This document shows, piece by piece, positions 1 to 7,941 of a DNA stretch of 40,484 nucleotides. The stretch is taken from NCBI GenBank assembly GCA_020438795.1, contig JAGQTY010000028.1, forward strand, positions 1-40,484. The letters are read 5' to 3'. Position 1 is the first letter of the stretch, and each line of letters begins with the position of its first letter. The notes beneath the pieces are model-generated. The model ran no database searches and was not told where the DNA came from. It saw nothing but the letters and a program-made list of their open reading frames with translations. The position numbers and the translations under genes were made by a program. The stretch comes from Actinomycetota bacterium (GTDB lineage Bacteria; Actinomycetota; Actinomycetes; S36-B12; GCA-2699445).

Positions 1-3000
1 CCACGCTCGGGGCGCAGCAACAGCCCCTGTCTGCGGGACCGCAGATAGCCGCCCAGGCCGATCGAGCCGGTGATGGCGCTCAGATCTGACTCGACCAGGA
101 CGGTGTGTTCATGCCGAAGTGCCGTGCGCACGAGCTCCAGCAGGACCGTCTCGGTTTCGCCGGTGAGGAGCCGTTCGAGCCCGGCGAGGCTCACGCAGCA
201 CGGATCGGGAGTATCAGCCACGTGCGCCCGGAGCAACTGTCCCCGCTCCAGCACCTGATCAGGGCCGCTCAGGGGGCACGAACAAGGCTCGTACCGGTGC
301 TGGCACCGCCGTGGCCCGACAGCACCGGATCGTGCAGCCGACAGTTCGAGGCGAAGGACCCGACCGTCGGGCTGCTGTCGCTCGAAGGCCCGCTCGCAGG
401 TGCTCAGGGCTGTGGAACGCCCTGAACCACGGGGTCCGGAGATGACGAGTGCGTCGCCGCGACGATAACCGACTGGAGCAAGGTCCGAGCTGTCGAGGCC
501 GATGACCACACGCTCCTGGTCGGCTGGGGGGATCGTTCCCAGGTCCAGCGTCTGCGGCATGGCCGGAATCGGAGGCGGTCGTCCGGCAGAGCTGTCAGCG
601 TCGTCAGCGATCCCGGCGTACGCCACCTGGGCCAGCAATCCGTTGTACACCGCTCTGCCCGGCGGTGCGGACAGCGGTAGCTGCCCAGGTCTGACTCCCG
701 CGAGCACCGCGTCGTTGTCGTTGGCCGGCCGCAGCGCGATCCGGTGGCTGAACGTCGTGGCCAGGCTCGCAGGCACCGAGCCCGCACGCAGAGCTGCGAC
801 TGCGATGTGGATGCCGGCGGCCGAACCCTGGGCGGCGATCCGCAGGAGCCGGTCGTAGGGCGCTCCGGGCCTGCCCTCGTAGGACGTCCGGAATGTCTCC
901 CAGCCGTCGATCAGCAACCAGACGGGGGCTGGCCCGGCCCCGCCGAGCCGGGTGGCACCGTGGACTCGGTCGAGTCGGTCGGTGAGCATGGCGAACAGTC
1001 GCTCGATTCGCTCCTCATCCCCGGCGTTCACGACCGCCCCCACCGCAGGCAGTTGTGAGAGATCGCAGAGCCCTGCGGACCCGAAGTCCAGCCCGTACAC
1101 GCCGTGCCCCAGGCGGCCGGCGAGGTGGGCGATCGTACTCAGGGTCGTGGTTCGCCCGCTCCCAGGTGCACCCACCACCATTGTGTTGCCCCGGACCCGC
1201 AGGGGCAGTAGCTCCTGCGTGCGAGGTGAATCCACGATGCCGATGCTGGCGTCGTGCGGCAGTTCCGCCAGCGTGATCGAGTCAGGCAGGGGTTCGAGCC
1301 AGGGGCGTCTCGGTGGCGCGGCTCCCGATTGCTCCCACACCGCTTGTGCAGTGCGTCGGATGCGGGTGAGGTCGTCGGTCCCGTCGGCGGGGACAGGTGG
1401 GGGATTGACAGGGGCCGGCCGAGCCTCGGGGCCGAACTCTGCCAGGCGGATGGTCGCGGCGCTGTCATCGGCCAGTGTGGAGGAACCGCCGACATGTGCG
1501 GTCTGGAACACGACCGGTGGTGCTGTGTGGACACGGAGCACCGCGCGGCCCGGCCTGTCCAGAGGGAGACGAGCTGCCACTGGGTCCCCCACGACATCCA
1601 CGGAGTCACAGTCCTGGGCCATCCGCAGCGCGATGCGCAGATTCGTGTTCGCCCGGACGTTCTCCCGCACGGTCCCGGCCGGGCGCTGCGTGGCCAGGAT
1701 CAGGTGGAGGCCGAGGGAACGACCCCGCTGGGCCACGTTGATGACCCCGTCCATGAATTCGGGCACCTCCTGGGTGAGCGCCGCGAACTCGTCCACGACG
1801 ACCAGCAGGTGAGGCATCGCAACCGGGTGCCCTTGCTCCTCGGCCTCCGCGAGGCTCTTCAGTCCCGCGGCAGCCAGAGTACGTTCACGCCACCGGATCT
1901 CGGCCTCCAGGCTCAGCAGGGCCCGATGGACCAGTTCCGGCGAGAGGTCCGTCACCAGGCCCACACAATGGGGCAGGTCCACGCAGCCGGCGAATGCCGA
2001 GCCGCCCTTGTAGTCGATCAGCAGGAAGGTCACGCGCTGCGGTGAGTACCGCGACGCCAGGGATGCGATCCAGGTCTGCAGCAGTTCCGACTTGCCCGCA
2101 CCGGTGGTGCCGGCCACCAGTGCGTGCGGACCCTGGGTGGCGAGTTCGATCACCAGTGGTCCGGCGGCGTCGCAGCCGATCACACCGCGCAGCTTCACGG
2201 GGCCTGCCGAACTGGTCTGCTGCCACGCCGCCCGCATGGTCGCTTCGTCGGTGCCGTGGCCCGGACCCACCAGGTCGAGGTAGTTGATGGCATCAGGCAG
2301 GAATTGCTGACTGGACCCGGACACTGCGGGCACGAGGCCCGCAAGCGAACGGGCCAGTTCCTCCGCCTCGGCAGCACTCATCCGCTCCACCTGACGCAGC
2401 GGCGTCGACCGGCCCGCACGCCGGTTCATGGCTCGCCATGCTCCCTCGTGGCAGGCAAGAACGACATCGCAGCCGGCGTGGACATCCACCAGACGTTCCT
2501 GTCCGAACAGGACCACACTGCCCGGGTGCCGTTCGCACACGTCCCGTAGAGCGATGTCGGTGCCGGCTACGATCACCAGCTCGGGATCCCCTCCTCGGAC
2601 TTCCGGCTGTGTGGCGGTGCGCACGAGGCTGCGCCCGTCGTGCCAGGTATGAGGCAGCCACTTGAGCCAGGCCAGGTCGCCGGCGGACTGAGAGGACATC
2701 ACTGCTGTGACGCGGAGGTCATTCGGATCGTGCAGGCCCGCGATCTGCACCACGAGAGCGTTCAGCACCTCTTGCCACCCGGCTCCGGCGATTGCGACCA
2801 CCGGGTTGGCGCCGAGATCCAGATTGAACGGGGCCTCGGCCAGTTGCTCCCAGGCGCTCGAGGCAGCCCTCAACTGAGACCAGGCGCGTGGGTCCGCCGA
2901 TCGGACATGGTTGAGCGGCGCGGACACTCGCGAGGCGACGGCGCCCGTGCCGACACGTACCGCCAAGGTGTCCTCGACGTTGCGCGACCAGGTGGGCGGG

Positions 3001-3956
3001 CGTCGCGCCCGGATCGCGCACGCGATGGACTCGGTGCTCGGGGATTCCTGCGCCAGAACCTGACGTTCCCGGTCCTGCCGGGCCGTGATGAGGGTCTTGA
3101 GTTCATCCAGGTCGCCTGCGAATCGCTCCCATTCGGAGCGACTGCGCCTTCGCTCGCGCCTGCGGTTCTCCAACCACATCCCCACCACGAACGCCGGCAT
3201 CACCGCCACGAACGCCAGCGAGGTGAGTCGCTGGGTCAGTACGAAGAGGGAGGCTCCGAGGAGTACCGGTATGAACAACATGACGAGGGGGAACGGCTGG
3301 CCGCTCTGGACGCGTGGCAGTTCCGGGACGGGGTGCTCCTCCGCCGCGAACCGGGGCACGAGCCATGGCGACGGCGTGAAACCCACGACTGCGGCCCGGC
3401 CGCCGGGTCGTGCGGCCAGGCGCATTTGTGTGTCTCCGAGTCTGAGGCGCTGGCCGATCCGCATCACAGCCCGCTCAACGGGCTGTTCTTCGAGGGCTGT
3501 CCCGTTGGCGGAAGCCAGATCGACCACCAGCACGTCGTCGTGACCGTCGCGTACCGAGATCAGGCAGTGCCTGCGGCTGACGGCAGTGTCCCTCAGGGCG
3601 ACATCGGCCGTTGCCCCCCGGCCGACCAGATTCTCACCGGTCCGCAGCGGATGTTCGCCGGGGCTCCCCTGCACCTCCAGCACCAGGTGCGAGTGCTGTT
3701 CGTGCTCACCGGACTGCGCGGGTACCAGAGCCAGGCTGTCGCCCGACCCCAGGGAGGAGACCCTCGCATCTCGAGGCAGGACGCTCGAGCCGCCGGCGGC
3801 CCGCAGACTCTGTGGACCGGACGTGATGGCCGCGAACTCGCGACCGAGGACCTCAGCGAGCTGACCGATCGTGGCCTCGGGCGGGTGGTCGACGACGAAG
3901 TCATGACCGACGCCATTGCCGTCGGTCAGGGTGACTGCGATCCGTCTGCGGATCAT
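1..3956 (-). CDS. FHA-TM-FtsK/SpoIIIE ATPase, EssC/EccC-type T7SS motor (3' end beyond window)
   Basis: Partial: 1318 codons stay open from the ATG at 3956 to the left edge. Residues 1-80 look like a ubiquitin-like or degenerate FHA domain. Residues 92-180 form an FHA domain (GR 112-113, SRRH 127-130, NGT 151-153). Two membrane helices lie at about 222-240 and 245-261. Three FtsK/SpoIIIE ATPase modules follow. D1 has an intact Walker A (GTTGAGKS, 616-623) and Walker B (VVVDEF, D722). D2 (GAPGSGRT, from 929; Walker B D1017) and D3 (GPRGSGRS, from 1174; acidic site near D1291) have Arg in place of the Walker Lys. FHA domains followed by TM helices and three ATPase modules is the EssC plan, and degenerate D2/D3 sites are known in EssC/EccC. 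The start overlaps the upstream stop as ATGA, so translation is probably coupled. The inferred role is the membrane motor that recognises and exports WXG100-type substrates. Little of the protein should be missing at the edge. Confidence 0.9.
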   Translation of the reverse strand, partial: MIRRRIAVTLTDGNGVGHDFVVDHPPEATIGQLAEVLGREFAAITSGPQSLRAAGGSSVLPRDARVSSLGSGDSLALVPAQSGEHEQHSHLVLEVQGSPGEHPLRTGENLVGRGATADVALRDTAVSRRHCLISVRDGHDDVLVVDLASANGTALEEQPVERAVMRIGQRLRLGDTQMRLAARPGGRAAVVGFTPSPWLVPRFAAEEHPVPELPRVQSGQPFPLVMLFIPVLLGASLFVLTQRLTSLAFVAVMPAFVVGMWLENRRRERRRSRSEWERFAGDLDELKTLITARQDRERQVLAQESPSTESIACAIRARRPPTWSRNVEDTLAVRVGTGAVASRVSAPLNHVRSADPRAWSQLRAASSAWEQLAEAPFNLDLGANPVVAIAGAGWQEVLNALVVQIAGLHDPNDLRVTAVMSSQSAGDLAWLKWLPHTWHDGRSLVRTATQPEVRGGDPELVIVAGTDIALRDVCERHPGSVVLFGQERLVDVHAGCDVVLACHEGAWRAMNRRAGRSTPLRQVERMSAAEAEELARSLAGLVPAVSGSSQQFLPDAINYLDLVGPGHGTDEATMRAAWQQTSSAGPVKLRGVIGCDAAGPLVIELATQGPHALVAGTTGAGKSELLQTWIASLASRYSPQRVTFLLIDYKGGSAFAGCVDLPHCVGLVTDLSPELVHRALLSLEAEIRWRERTLAAAGLKSLAEAEEQGHPVAMPHLLVVVDEFAALTQEVPEFMDGVINVAQRGRSLGLHLILATQRPAGTVRENVRANTNLRIALRMAQDCDSVDVVGDPVAARLPLDRPGRAVLRVHTAPPVVFQTAHVGGSSTLADDSAATIRLAEFGPEARPAPVNPPPVPADGTDDLTRIRRTAQAVWEQSGAAPPRRPWLEPLPDSITLAELPHDASIGIVDSPRTQELLPLRVRGNTMVVGAPGSGRTTTLSTIAHLAGRLGHGVYGLDFGSAGLCDLSQLPAVGAVVNAGDEERIERLFAMLTDRLDRVHGATRLGGAGPAPVWLLIDGWETFRTSYEGRPGAPYDRLLRIAAQGSAAGIHIAVAALRAGSVPASLATTFSHRIALRPANDNDAVLAGVRPGQLPLSAPPGRAVYNGLLAQVAYAGIADDADSSAGRPPPIPAMPQTLDLGTIPPADQERVVIGLDSSDLAPVGYRRGDALVISGPRGSGRSTALSTCERAFERQQPDGRVLRLELSAARSGAVGPRRCQHRYEPCSCPLSGPDQVLERGQLLRAHVADTPDPCCVSLAGLERLLTGETETVLLELVRTALRHEHTVLVESDLSAITGSIGLGGYLRSRRQGLLLRPER

Positions 3957-4696
3957 GTCAATCGTCGCAGCGCGTCGCGCAGATCGGCCGCGGTCCCCCG
4001 ATCCCCGACAGGCCCCAGGAAGTCGTCGAGGGGCAGCTCCACCCTGCCGAGCGGGGCGACCAGCTGTTCCGGTGGTGTTCCGGTCAGCGCGTGCCTGGCC
4101 AGCGCCGCCAGTGAGTACACATCGGCGGCCGCGCTGGGCCGCCCACCAGCGATCACTTCAGGTGCGGCATAGCTGAGGTCGCCGGAGCGGGGAGGCAGCC
4201 CGGCATCCGCGAGCTTCGCCGGGCCGTCGGGACTGAGCAGTATGTTGTTGAAGGAGATGCGGCCGTGGATGTATCCGTGCCTGTGGACGAAGTCCAGACC
4301 ATCGGCGGCCTGTGCCAGCGCGGTGGCGGTGCGGCTGCGTGGATGGGTAGCAGTGAGTCGGTTCGGCAGGTATTCCATGACCAGGATCACGTGCCCGGAC
4401 GGCTGCAGCACTGAGTGCACAGTTACGCAGTTCGGATGCCTGATGGCGCTCAGCTGGAGCGATTGTTCACCGTCGGTCCAGTCGGGTAGTACCCGAATGA
4501 CGACGCTGCGAGCGAGCAGGGGATCATGGGCGAGCAGCAGAGAGCCGGCCGGGTTGGCGGGGAACAACGCCTCGACCTCGTATCGGCCGATGCGCGCTGA
4601 CTCGGCCTCGACCCCGCACCACAGGCACCAGCGCTCCACAAGCGATCTGCCGCAGGCCCTGCAATGCCCCAGCCGCAGCGCCTGAGTTTCAGGCAT
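3953..4696 (-). CDS. Zinc-ribbon protein with degenerate Ser/Thr kinase (pseudokinase) domain
   Basis: 247 aa. Cys12/Cys15 and Cys24/Cys27 form a zinc ribbon. A protein-kinase-like fold follows from about residue 38. The VAIK lysine is replaced by Arg68, the HRD motif reads H144-G-R146, and DFG reads D164-A-G166. Asn151, the APE motif (178-180) and Asp192 in DVYSL are kept. There is no glycine loop and no membrane helix. Without the catalytic Asp and the ATP lysine it is probably a pseudokinase used for binding. The start ATG at 4696 overlaps the end of the upstream gene by 8 bases; the longer in-frame reading upstream only copies that gene out of frame. It overlaps the ATPase gene by ATGA. 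EssB, a core T7SSb protein, also has a pseudokinase domain, so a related structural role is possible, but EssB has a membrane helix and this protein does not. Confidence 0.85.
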   Translation of the reverse strand: MPETQALRLGHCRACGRSLVERWCLWCGVEAESARIGRYEVEALFPANPAGSLLLAHDPLLARSVVIRVLPDWTDGEQSLQLSAIRHPNCVTVHSVLQPSGHVILVMEYLPNRLTATHPRSRTATALAQAADGLDFVHRHGYIHGRISFNNILLSPDGPAKLADAGLPPRSGDLSYAAPEVIAGGRPSAAADVYSLAALARHALTGTPPEQLVAPLGRVELPLDDFLGPVGDRGTAADLRDALRRLT

Positions 4697-5165
4697 GCTG
4701 GCGAAGTTCGAAGTTCGAGAAGACGTCCTCGATGCTGTCGGCGTAGTCGTGGTAGTCGTCGTCATGCACCGACGCCAGGATCGTTGCCACACCGTCGGGC
4801 GTTGTGATCGTGCCGCGGACGTGAACCACCTGACCGGAACCCGTGCCCGAGGCGCTGATCGTCCTCTCGAAGACTGTGTCGTCGGTTGCCCAGGACTCGT
4901 CAAGGACCTCGTCCGGCTGCGCCTGTGGTTCCGGTTGTGCGCTGAGACGCACGATCACGTTGGGAACGAACCCTGAGTCCGTGCTCCTGATCGCGGAGGT
5001 GAGTACAGTGCTGCCGACTCCATCGGCCCCCACGAACTCAGCCGAGACCACCACCAGGTCCATCGGCACCCCCGCCGGGCCCGTGACACGAGTGGTGCTG
5101 GCGCGGGCAGGTCGTTGGATCGTCTTCATGAGTGCCTCCGTGATCCGATCGAGCTCTTTGCTCAT
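4689..5165 (-). CDS. Unknown protein, possibly LpqN-like, in T7SS-like operon
   Basis: 158 aa, soluble, no signal peptide and no lipobox. The N-terminus is helical (1-20). It is followed by a predicted alpha/beta domain with a PNV motif (68-70) in SGFVPNVIVRL, a GQVVHVRGTI strand (111-120) and an acidic His/Asp/Tyr-rich segment (134-141). The layout faintly recalls the actinobacterial LpqN/PsbP-like fold, but I do not recognise the family with confidence. The start at 5165 has a GGAG Shine-Dalgarno 8 bases upstream; longer readings lack one and overlap the intergenic region. Its place between the WXG100-like gene and the pseudokinase gene suggests a chaperone or accessory role in secretion. 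That is inference from position only. Confidence 0.7.
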   Translation of the reverse strand: MSKELDRITEALMKTIQRPARASTTRVTGPAGVPMDLVVVSAEFVGADGVGSTVLTSAIRSTDSGFVPNVIVRLSAQPEPQAQPDEVLDESWATDDTVFERTISASGTGSGQVVHVRGTITTPDGVATILASVHDDDYHDYADSIEDVFSNFELRQHA

Positions 5166-5242
5166 CCGTTGTTCTCCATCTGGTTGGGCCCTAAACTCCC
5201 ACGGCGGGTGACTCACTGCCCGTGTCGGTTCCAACACGGTTC

Positions 5243-6067
5243 TCAGGCCCTGTTCGGGAAGGGGGTGAGTACCAGTGCTCGTCGCAGTGTCTGCAGCGGT
5301 TCGTCGCGGACGTCGCGGTAAAGGTTCACCACCGTGTCGGCCACCGCGGACGTGAGGCCCACCCCCGAGTCGACGGCACGGAAGATGACTGCAAGGGCGC
5401 GCCCCACGAAGAACCCGGCCGCTCGACCGACGATCGCAGCGGGTCCTGCGATCAGGCCGAGCAGGGCGGCACCGCCCCACTGACCGAGCTGGGTGAGGCC
5501 CTTGTCCGCCCCGTATCGCAGGGCTGCTTCGGTGACCGCGTGAACCGCGCGTTCGTCAGCCGGCAGATCGGGGTGTTCGGCGAGGTCTGCCACCAGATCA
5601 CTCAGCAGCAGGTCGACGTCGAGGCCGAGCTTTGCCATCTGCAGGGTTCTGATCGCTCGTAGGATGCTGAGAGCGACCGCTTCGTCGCCGATGGCGAGCA
5701 CCGCCCGCAGTTCGGCGGCCCCCACGTAGGTGGAGAGGTTGCTGAGCTCTGAGCTGAGCGCGGACGAGACGTCGATTGTCGTGCCGCCGGAGTCGGCCGG
5801 CGCCGAGGTCTCCTCCTGCTCCCGGGCCTGCCGGTCGAGGTGCGTAGCGGCATCGCGCAGTGATTCCGCTGCCGTGCACAGCCGCAGCCGATCGCCGTAC
5901 TGCCACGCCAGGGTGAAGCTGACATGGTCACCGCCCGTCCAGGACATGGCGCTCAGCAGCCGGTCGCATTCCGCGAGCAGCCGTAGCAGTGTCAGAGAGT
6001 CCTCCCGGAACTGCGCCGCGGTCGCGTGGAGCGCTTGCGGGTCAGCTCCGACAATGGTTGTCGCCAT
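5243..6067 (-). CDS. WXG100-like protein with long hydrophobic C-terminal extension, putative T7SS substrate
   Basis: 274 aa. The N-terminal ~85 residues are helical with a WTG turn at 43-45 between two predicted helices, as in WXG100 proteins (Esx/LXG type). After a low-complexity link (85-98), a mostly helical region of about 95 residues leads to a Gly/Ala-rich hydrophobic stretch at 196-229, long enough for one or two membrane-inserting helices, then a basic tail. There is no signal peptide. Standard WXG100 proteins are about 100 aa, so this is a fusion-type member, comparable in layout to larger T7SS effectors. The start at 6067 has a strong GGAGGAGG ribosome site. It is the first gene of the operon leading to the EssC/EccC-like motor, so it is probably a substrate or a structural component. 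No toxin domain is recognisable. Confidence 0.72.
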   Translation of the reverse strand: MATTIVGADPQALHATAAQFREDSLTLLRLLAECDRLLSAMSWTGGDHVSFTLAWQYGDRLRLCTAAESLRDAATHLDRQAREQEETSAPADSGGTTIDVSSALSSELSNLSTYVGAAELRAVLAIGDEAVALSILRAIRTLQMAKLGLDVDLLLSDLVADLAEHPDLPADERAVHAVTEAALRYGADKGLTQLGQWGGAALLGLIAGPAAIVGRAAGFFVGRALAVIFRAVDSGVGLTSAVADTVVNLYRDVRDEPLQTLRRALVLTPFPNRA

Positions 6068-6209
6068 GGTGCCTCCTCCCCGACCGGATCCACTGTGACC
6101 CCGCAGGACGCTGCAGTCATGGGCAGAACGACCCAGGTCGGGCGACCTGACGACTCACACCGGCGCTCACGGTGCCCGAGCACGATGTCCCTCCGGGAAA
6201 CCGGGGCCC

Positions 6210-6222
6210 TAAACTTGTCCTC
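6210..6222 (+). promoter_or_regulatory. -10 box of a probable leaderless argS promoter
   Basis: TAAACT at 6210-6215 is followed by 7 bases and the argS GTG. There is no Shine-Dalgarno before the GTG. The 155-base divergent gap to the WXG100-like gene must also hold that operon's promoter, which I could not place. Confidence 0.5.
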
Positions 6223-7881
6223 GTGACCCCCGAAGCCGTGGCTGCAGCCATCACCGATGTTCTGGAATCGCTTGCCTCAGCGGGCCGGCTGACGCTCGAT
6301 GCGCCGGTCGTGCCCCGGGTGGAACGCCCACGCAATCCGGACCACGGTGACTACACGACCAATGTGGCCATGGTTCTGGCCAAGAGCGCGGGCATGCCTC
6401 CCAGAGACCTCGCGGGGCTCGTCGCGGCCGAGCTCGCCGAGGTGCCCGGTGTCTCGGGAGTGGAGATCGCCGGGCCCGGGTTCATCAATCTGCGACTCGA
6501 GGCCGCGGCTGCCGGGCAGCTGGCCCGGGACGTCGTGGAGGACGGAGCTGACTACGGAGACGTCACCGACCTCGAGGGTCAGGCGATCAATGTGGAGTTC
6601 ATCTCCGCCAACCCGACCGGCCCGATCCATCTGGGCCATGCCCGCTGGGCCGCAGTCGGAGATGCGCTGGCGCGCGTCCTGGTGAGGGCGGGGGCAGAGG
6701 TCGTCAAGGAGTTCTACATCAATGACCGGGGCGTCCAGATGGACAACTTCGGCCGGTCGTTGCAGGCCGCCGCGACCGGTGCGGCGATCCCCGAGGACGG
6801 CTACCAGGGGGACTACATCACGGATGTGGCCCAAGAGATCGTGCAATCCGAACCGGGCATCCTGCAGCTCCCCGCGGACGAACAGCTCGCCGCCTTCCGC
6901 GAGGCCGGATATCAGTTGCAGCTCGCCGAGCAGAAGGAGTCGCTGCATCGATTCCGCACCGACATGGACGTCTGGCGCTCCGAACGGGAGCTGCACGAGT
7001 CCGGTGCCGTGGCCAGCGCGTTCGATCGCTTCCGGGAGCTCGACCACTTCTACGAGGCTGACGGGGCCCAGTGGCTGCGCACCACGGAATTCGGCGACGA
7101 CAAGGACCGTGTCCTGGTCAAGGCCGACGGTGAGATGACCTACTTCGCCTCCGACACCGCCTACTACTTCGACAAGCGAGCCCGTGGCTTCGACATCTGT
7201 ATCTACCTGCTCGGCGCCGACCATCACGGGTATGTGAACCGCCTGCGCGCGGTCGCGGCCTGTTCCGGCGACGACGCTGACCGCAACATCGAGGTCCTGA
7301 TCGGGCAGCTCGTGCGCATCACTCGAGGTGGCCGCGAGGTGCGGCTCTCGAAGCGTGCCGGAAACATCGTGACCATCAGCGATCTCGTCGACGAGGTGGG
7401 CGTGGACGCGGCCAGATACTCCCTGATCCGCTACCCGGTGGACTCGCCGCTGACCCTCGATCTGGACCTGCTGGAGAAGCGGACCAACGACAATCCGGTC
7501 TTCTATGTGCAGTACGCCCACGCACGGATCGCCAGCGTGCTGCGCAACGCCCACGACCTCGGCATCGACTGGCGGGCCCGGGAATTCGAACCGGGCCTGC
7601 TGACCCATGAGCGCGAGGCCATCCTGCTGGGGGCCCTGGCCGAGTTCCCCCGTGTGATGAGCACAGCCGCCGAGCTGCGGGAGCCCCATCGGATCCCGAG
7701 GTACCTGGAGGCGCTGGCCACCGACTACCACAAGTTCTACGACTCCTGCCGCGTGCTGCCGCGTGCTGACAATGAGCCGACACCGTTGAACGTCGCTCGC
7801 CTCTGGCTGTGTGCGGCGGCTCGGCAGGTACTGGAGAACGGCCTCGAGGTGTGTGGCGTGTCTGCGCCTGACCGCATGTGA
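6223..7881 (+). CDS. argS: Arginyl-tRNA synthetase
   Basis: 552 aa, the usual length. It charges tRNA-Arg in the cytosol. The N-terminal Add1-type domain is followed by the class I catalytic core with the HIGH-type motif in GPIHLGHARW and a KMSKS-like RLSKRAGN. The C-terminal DALR anticodon-binding domain contains YVQYAHARI and ends in a typical ENGLEVCGV-type tail. A GTG start at 6223 is chosen because homologous N-termini begin with this helix (TPEAVAAAI) and a TAAACT box lies 7 bases upstream, consistent with a leaderless mRNA. An upstream in-frame ATG at 6172 would add unconserved residues. argS also heads the lysA-hom-thr block in related actinomycetes. Confidence 0.97.
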   Translation: MTPEAVAAAITDVLESLASAGRLTLDAPVVPRVERPRNPDHGDYTTNVAMVLAKSAGMPPRDLAGLVAAELAEVPGVSGVEIAGPGFINLRLEAAAAGQLARDVVEDGADYGDVTDLEGQAINVEFISANPTGPIHLGHARWAAVGDALARVLVRAGAEVVKEFYINDRGVQMDNFGRSLQAAATGAAIPEDGYQGDYITDVAQEIVQSEPGILQLPADEQLAAFREAGYQLQLAEQKESLHRFRTDMDVWRSERELHESGAVASAFDRFRELDHFYEADGAQWLRTTEFGDDKDRVLVKADGEMTYFASDTAYYFDKRARGFDICIYLLGADHHGYVNRLRAVAACSGDDADRNIEVLIGQLVRITRGGREVRLSKRAGNIVTISDLVDEVGVDAARYSLIRYPVDSPLTLDLDLLEKRTNDNPVFYVQYAHARIASVLRNAHDLGIDWRAREFEPGLLTHEREAILLGALAEFPRVMSTAAELREPHRIPRYLEALATDYHKFYDSCRVLPRADNEPTPLNVARLWLCAAARQVLENGLEVCGVSAPDRM

Positions 7882-7929
7882 GGGTTCGGCGCGATCTGCC
7901 CCCGGTTCACCTCGTTGCCGCGGAGTCAA

Positions 7930-7941
7930 TATCGTGGAGGT
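7930..7941 (+). promoter_or_regulatory. -10 box of a probable leaderless HAD-gene promoter
   Basis: TATCGT at 7930-7935 is followed by GGAGGT and then the ATG at 7942. The GGAGGT is adjacent to the start codon, so its role as a ribosome site is doubtful, and leaderless initiation fits better. Confidence 0.42.

Noticed and set aside
2640..4172. 510-codon plus-strand open frame opposite the EssC-like gene
   Set aside because: The minus strand carries FHA, TM and ATPase motifs in one continuous frame; the plus frame has none.
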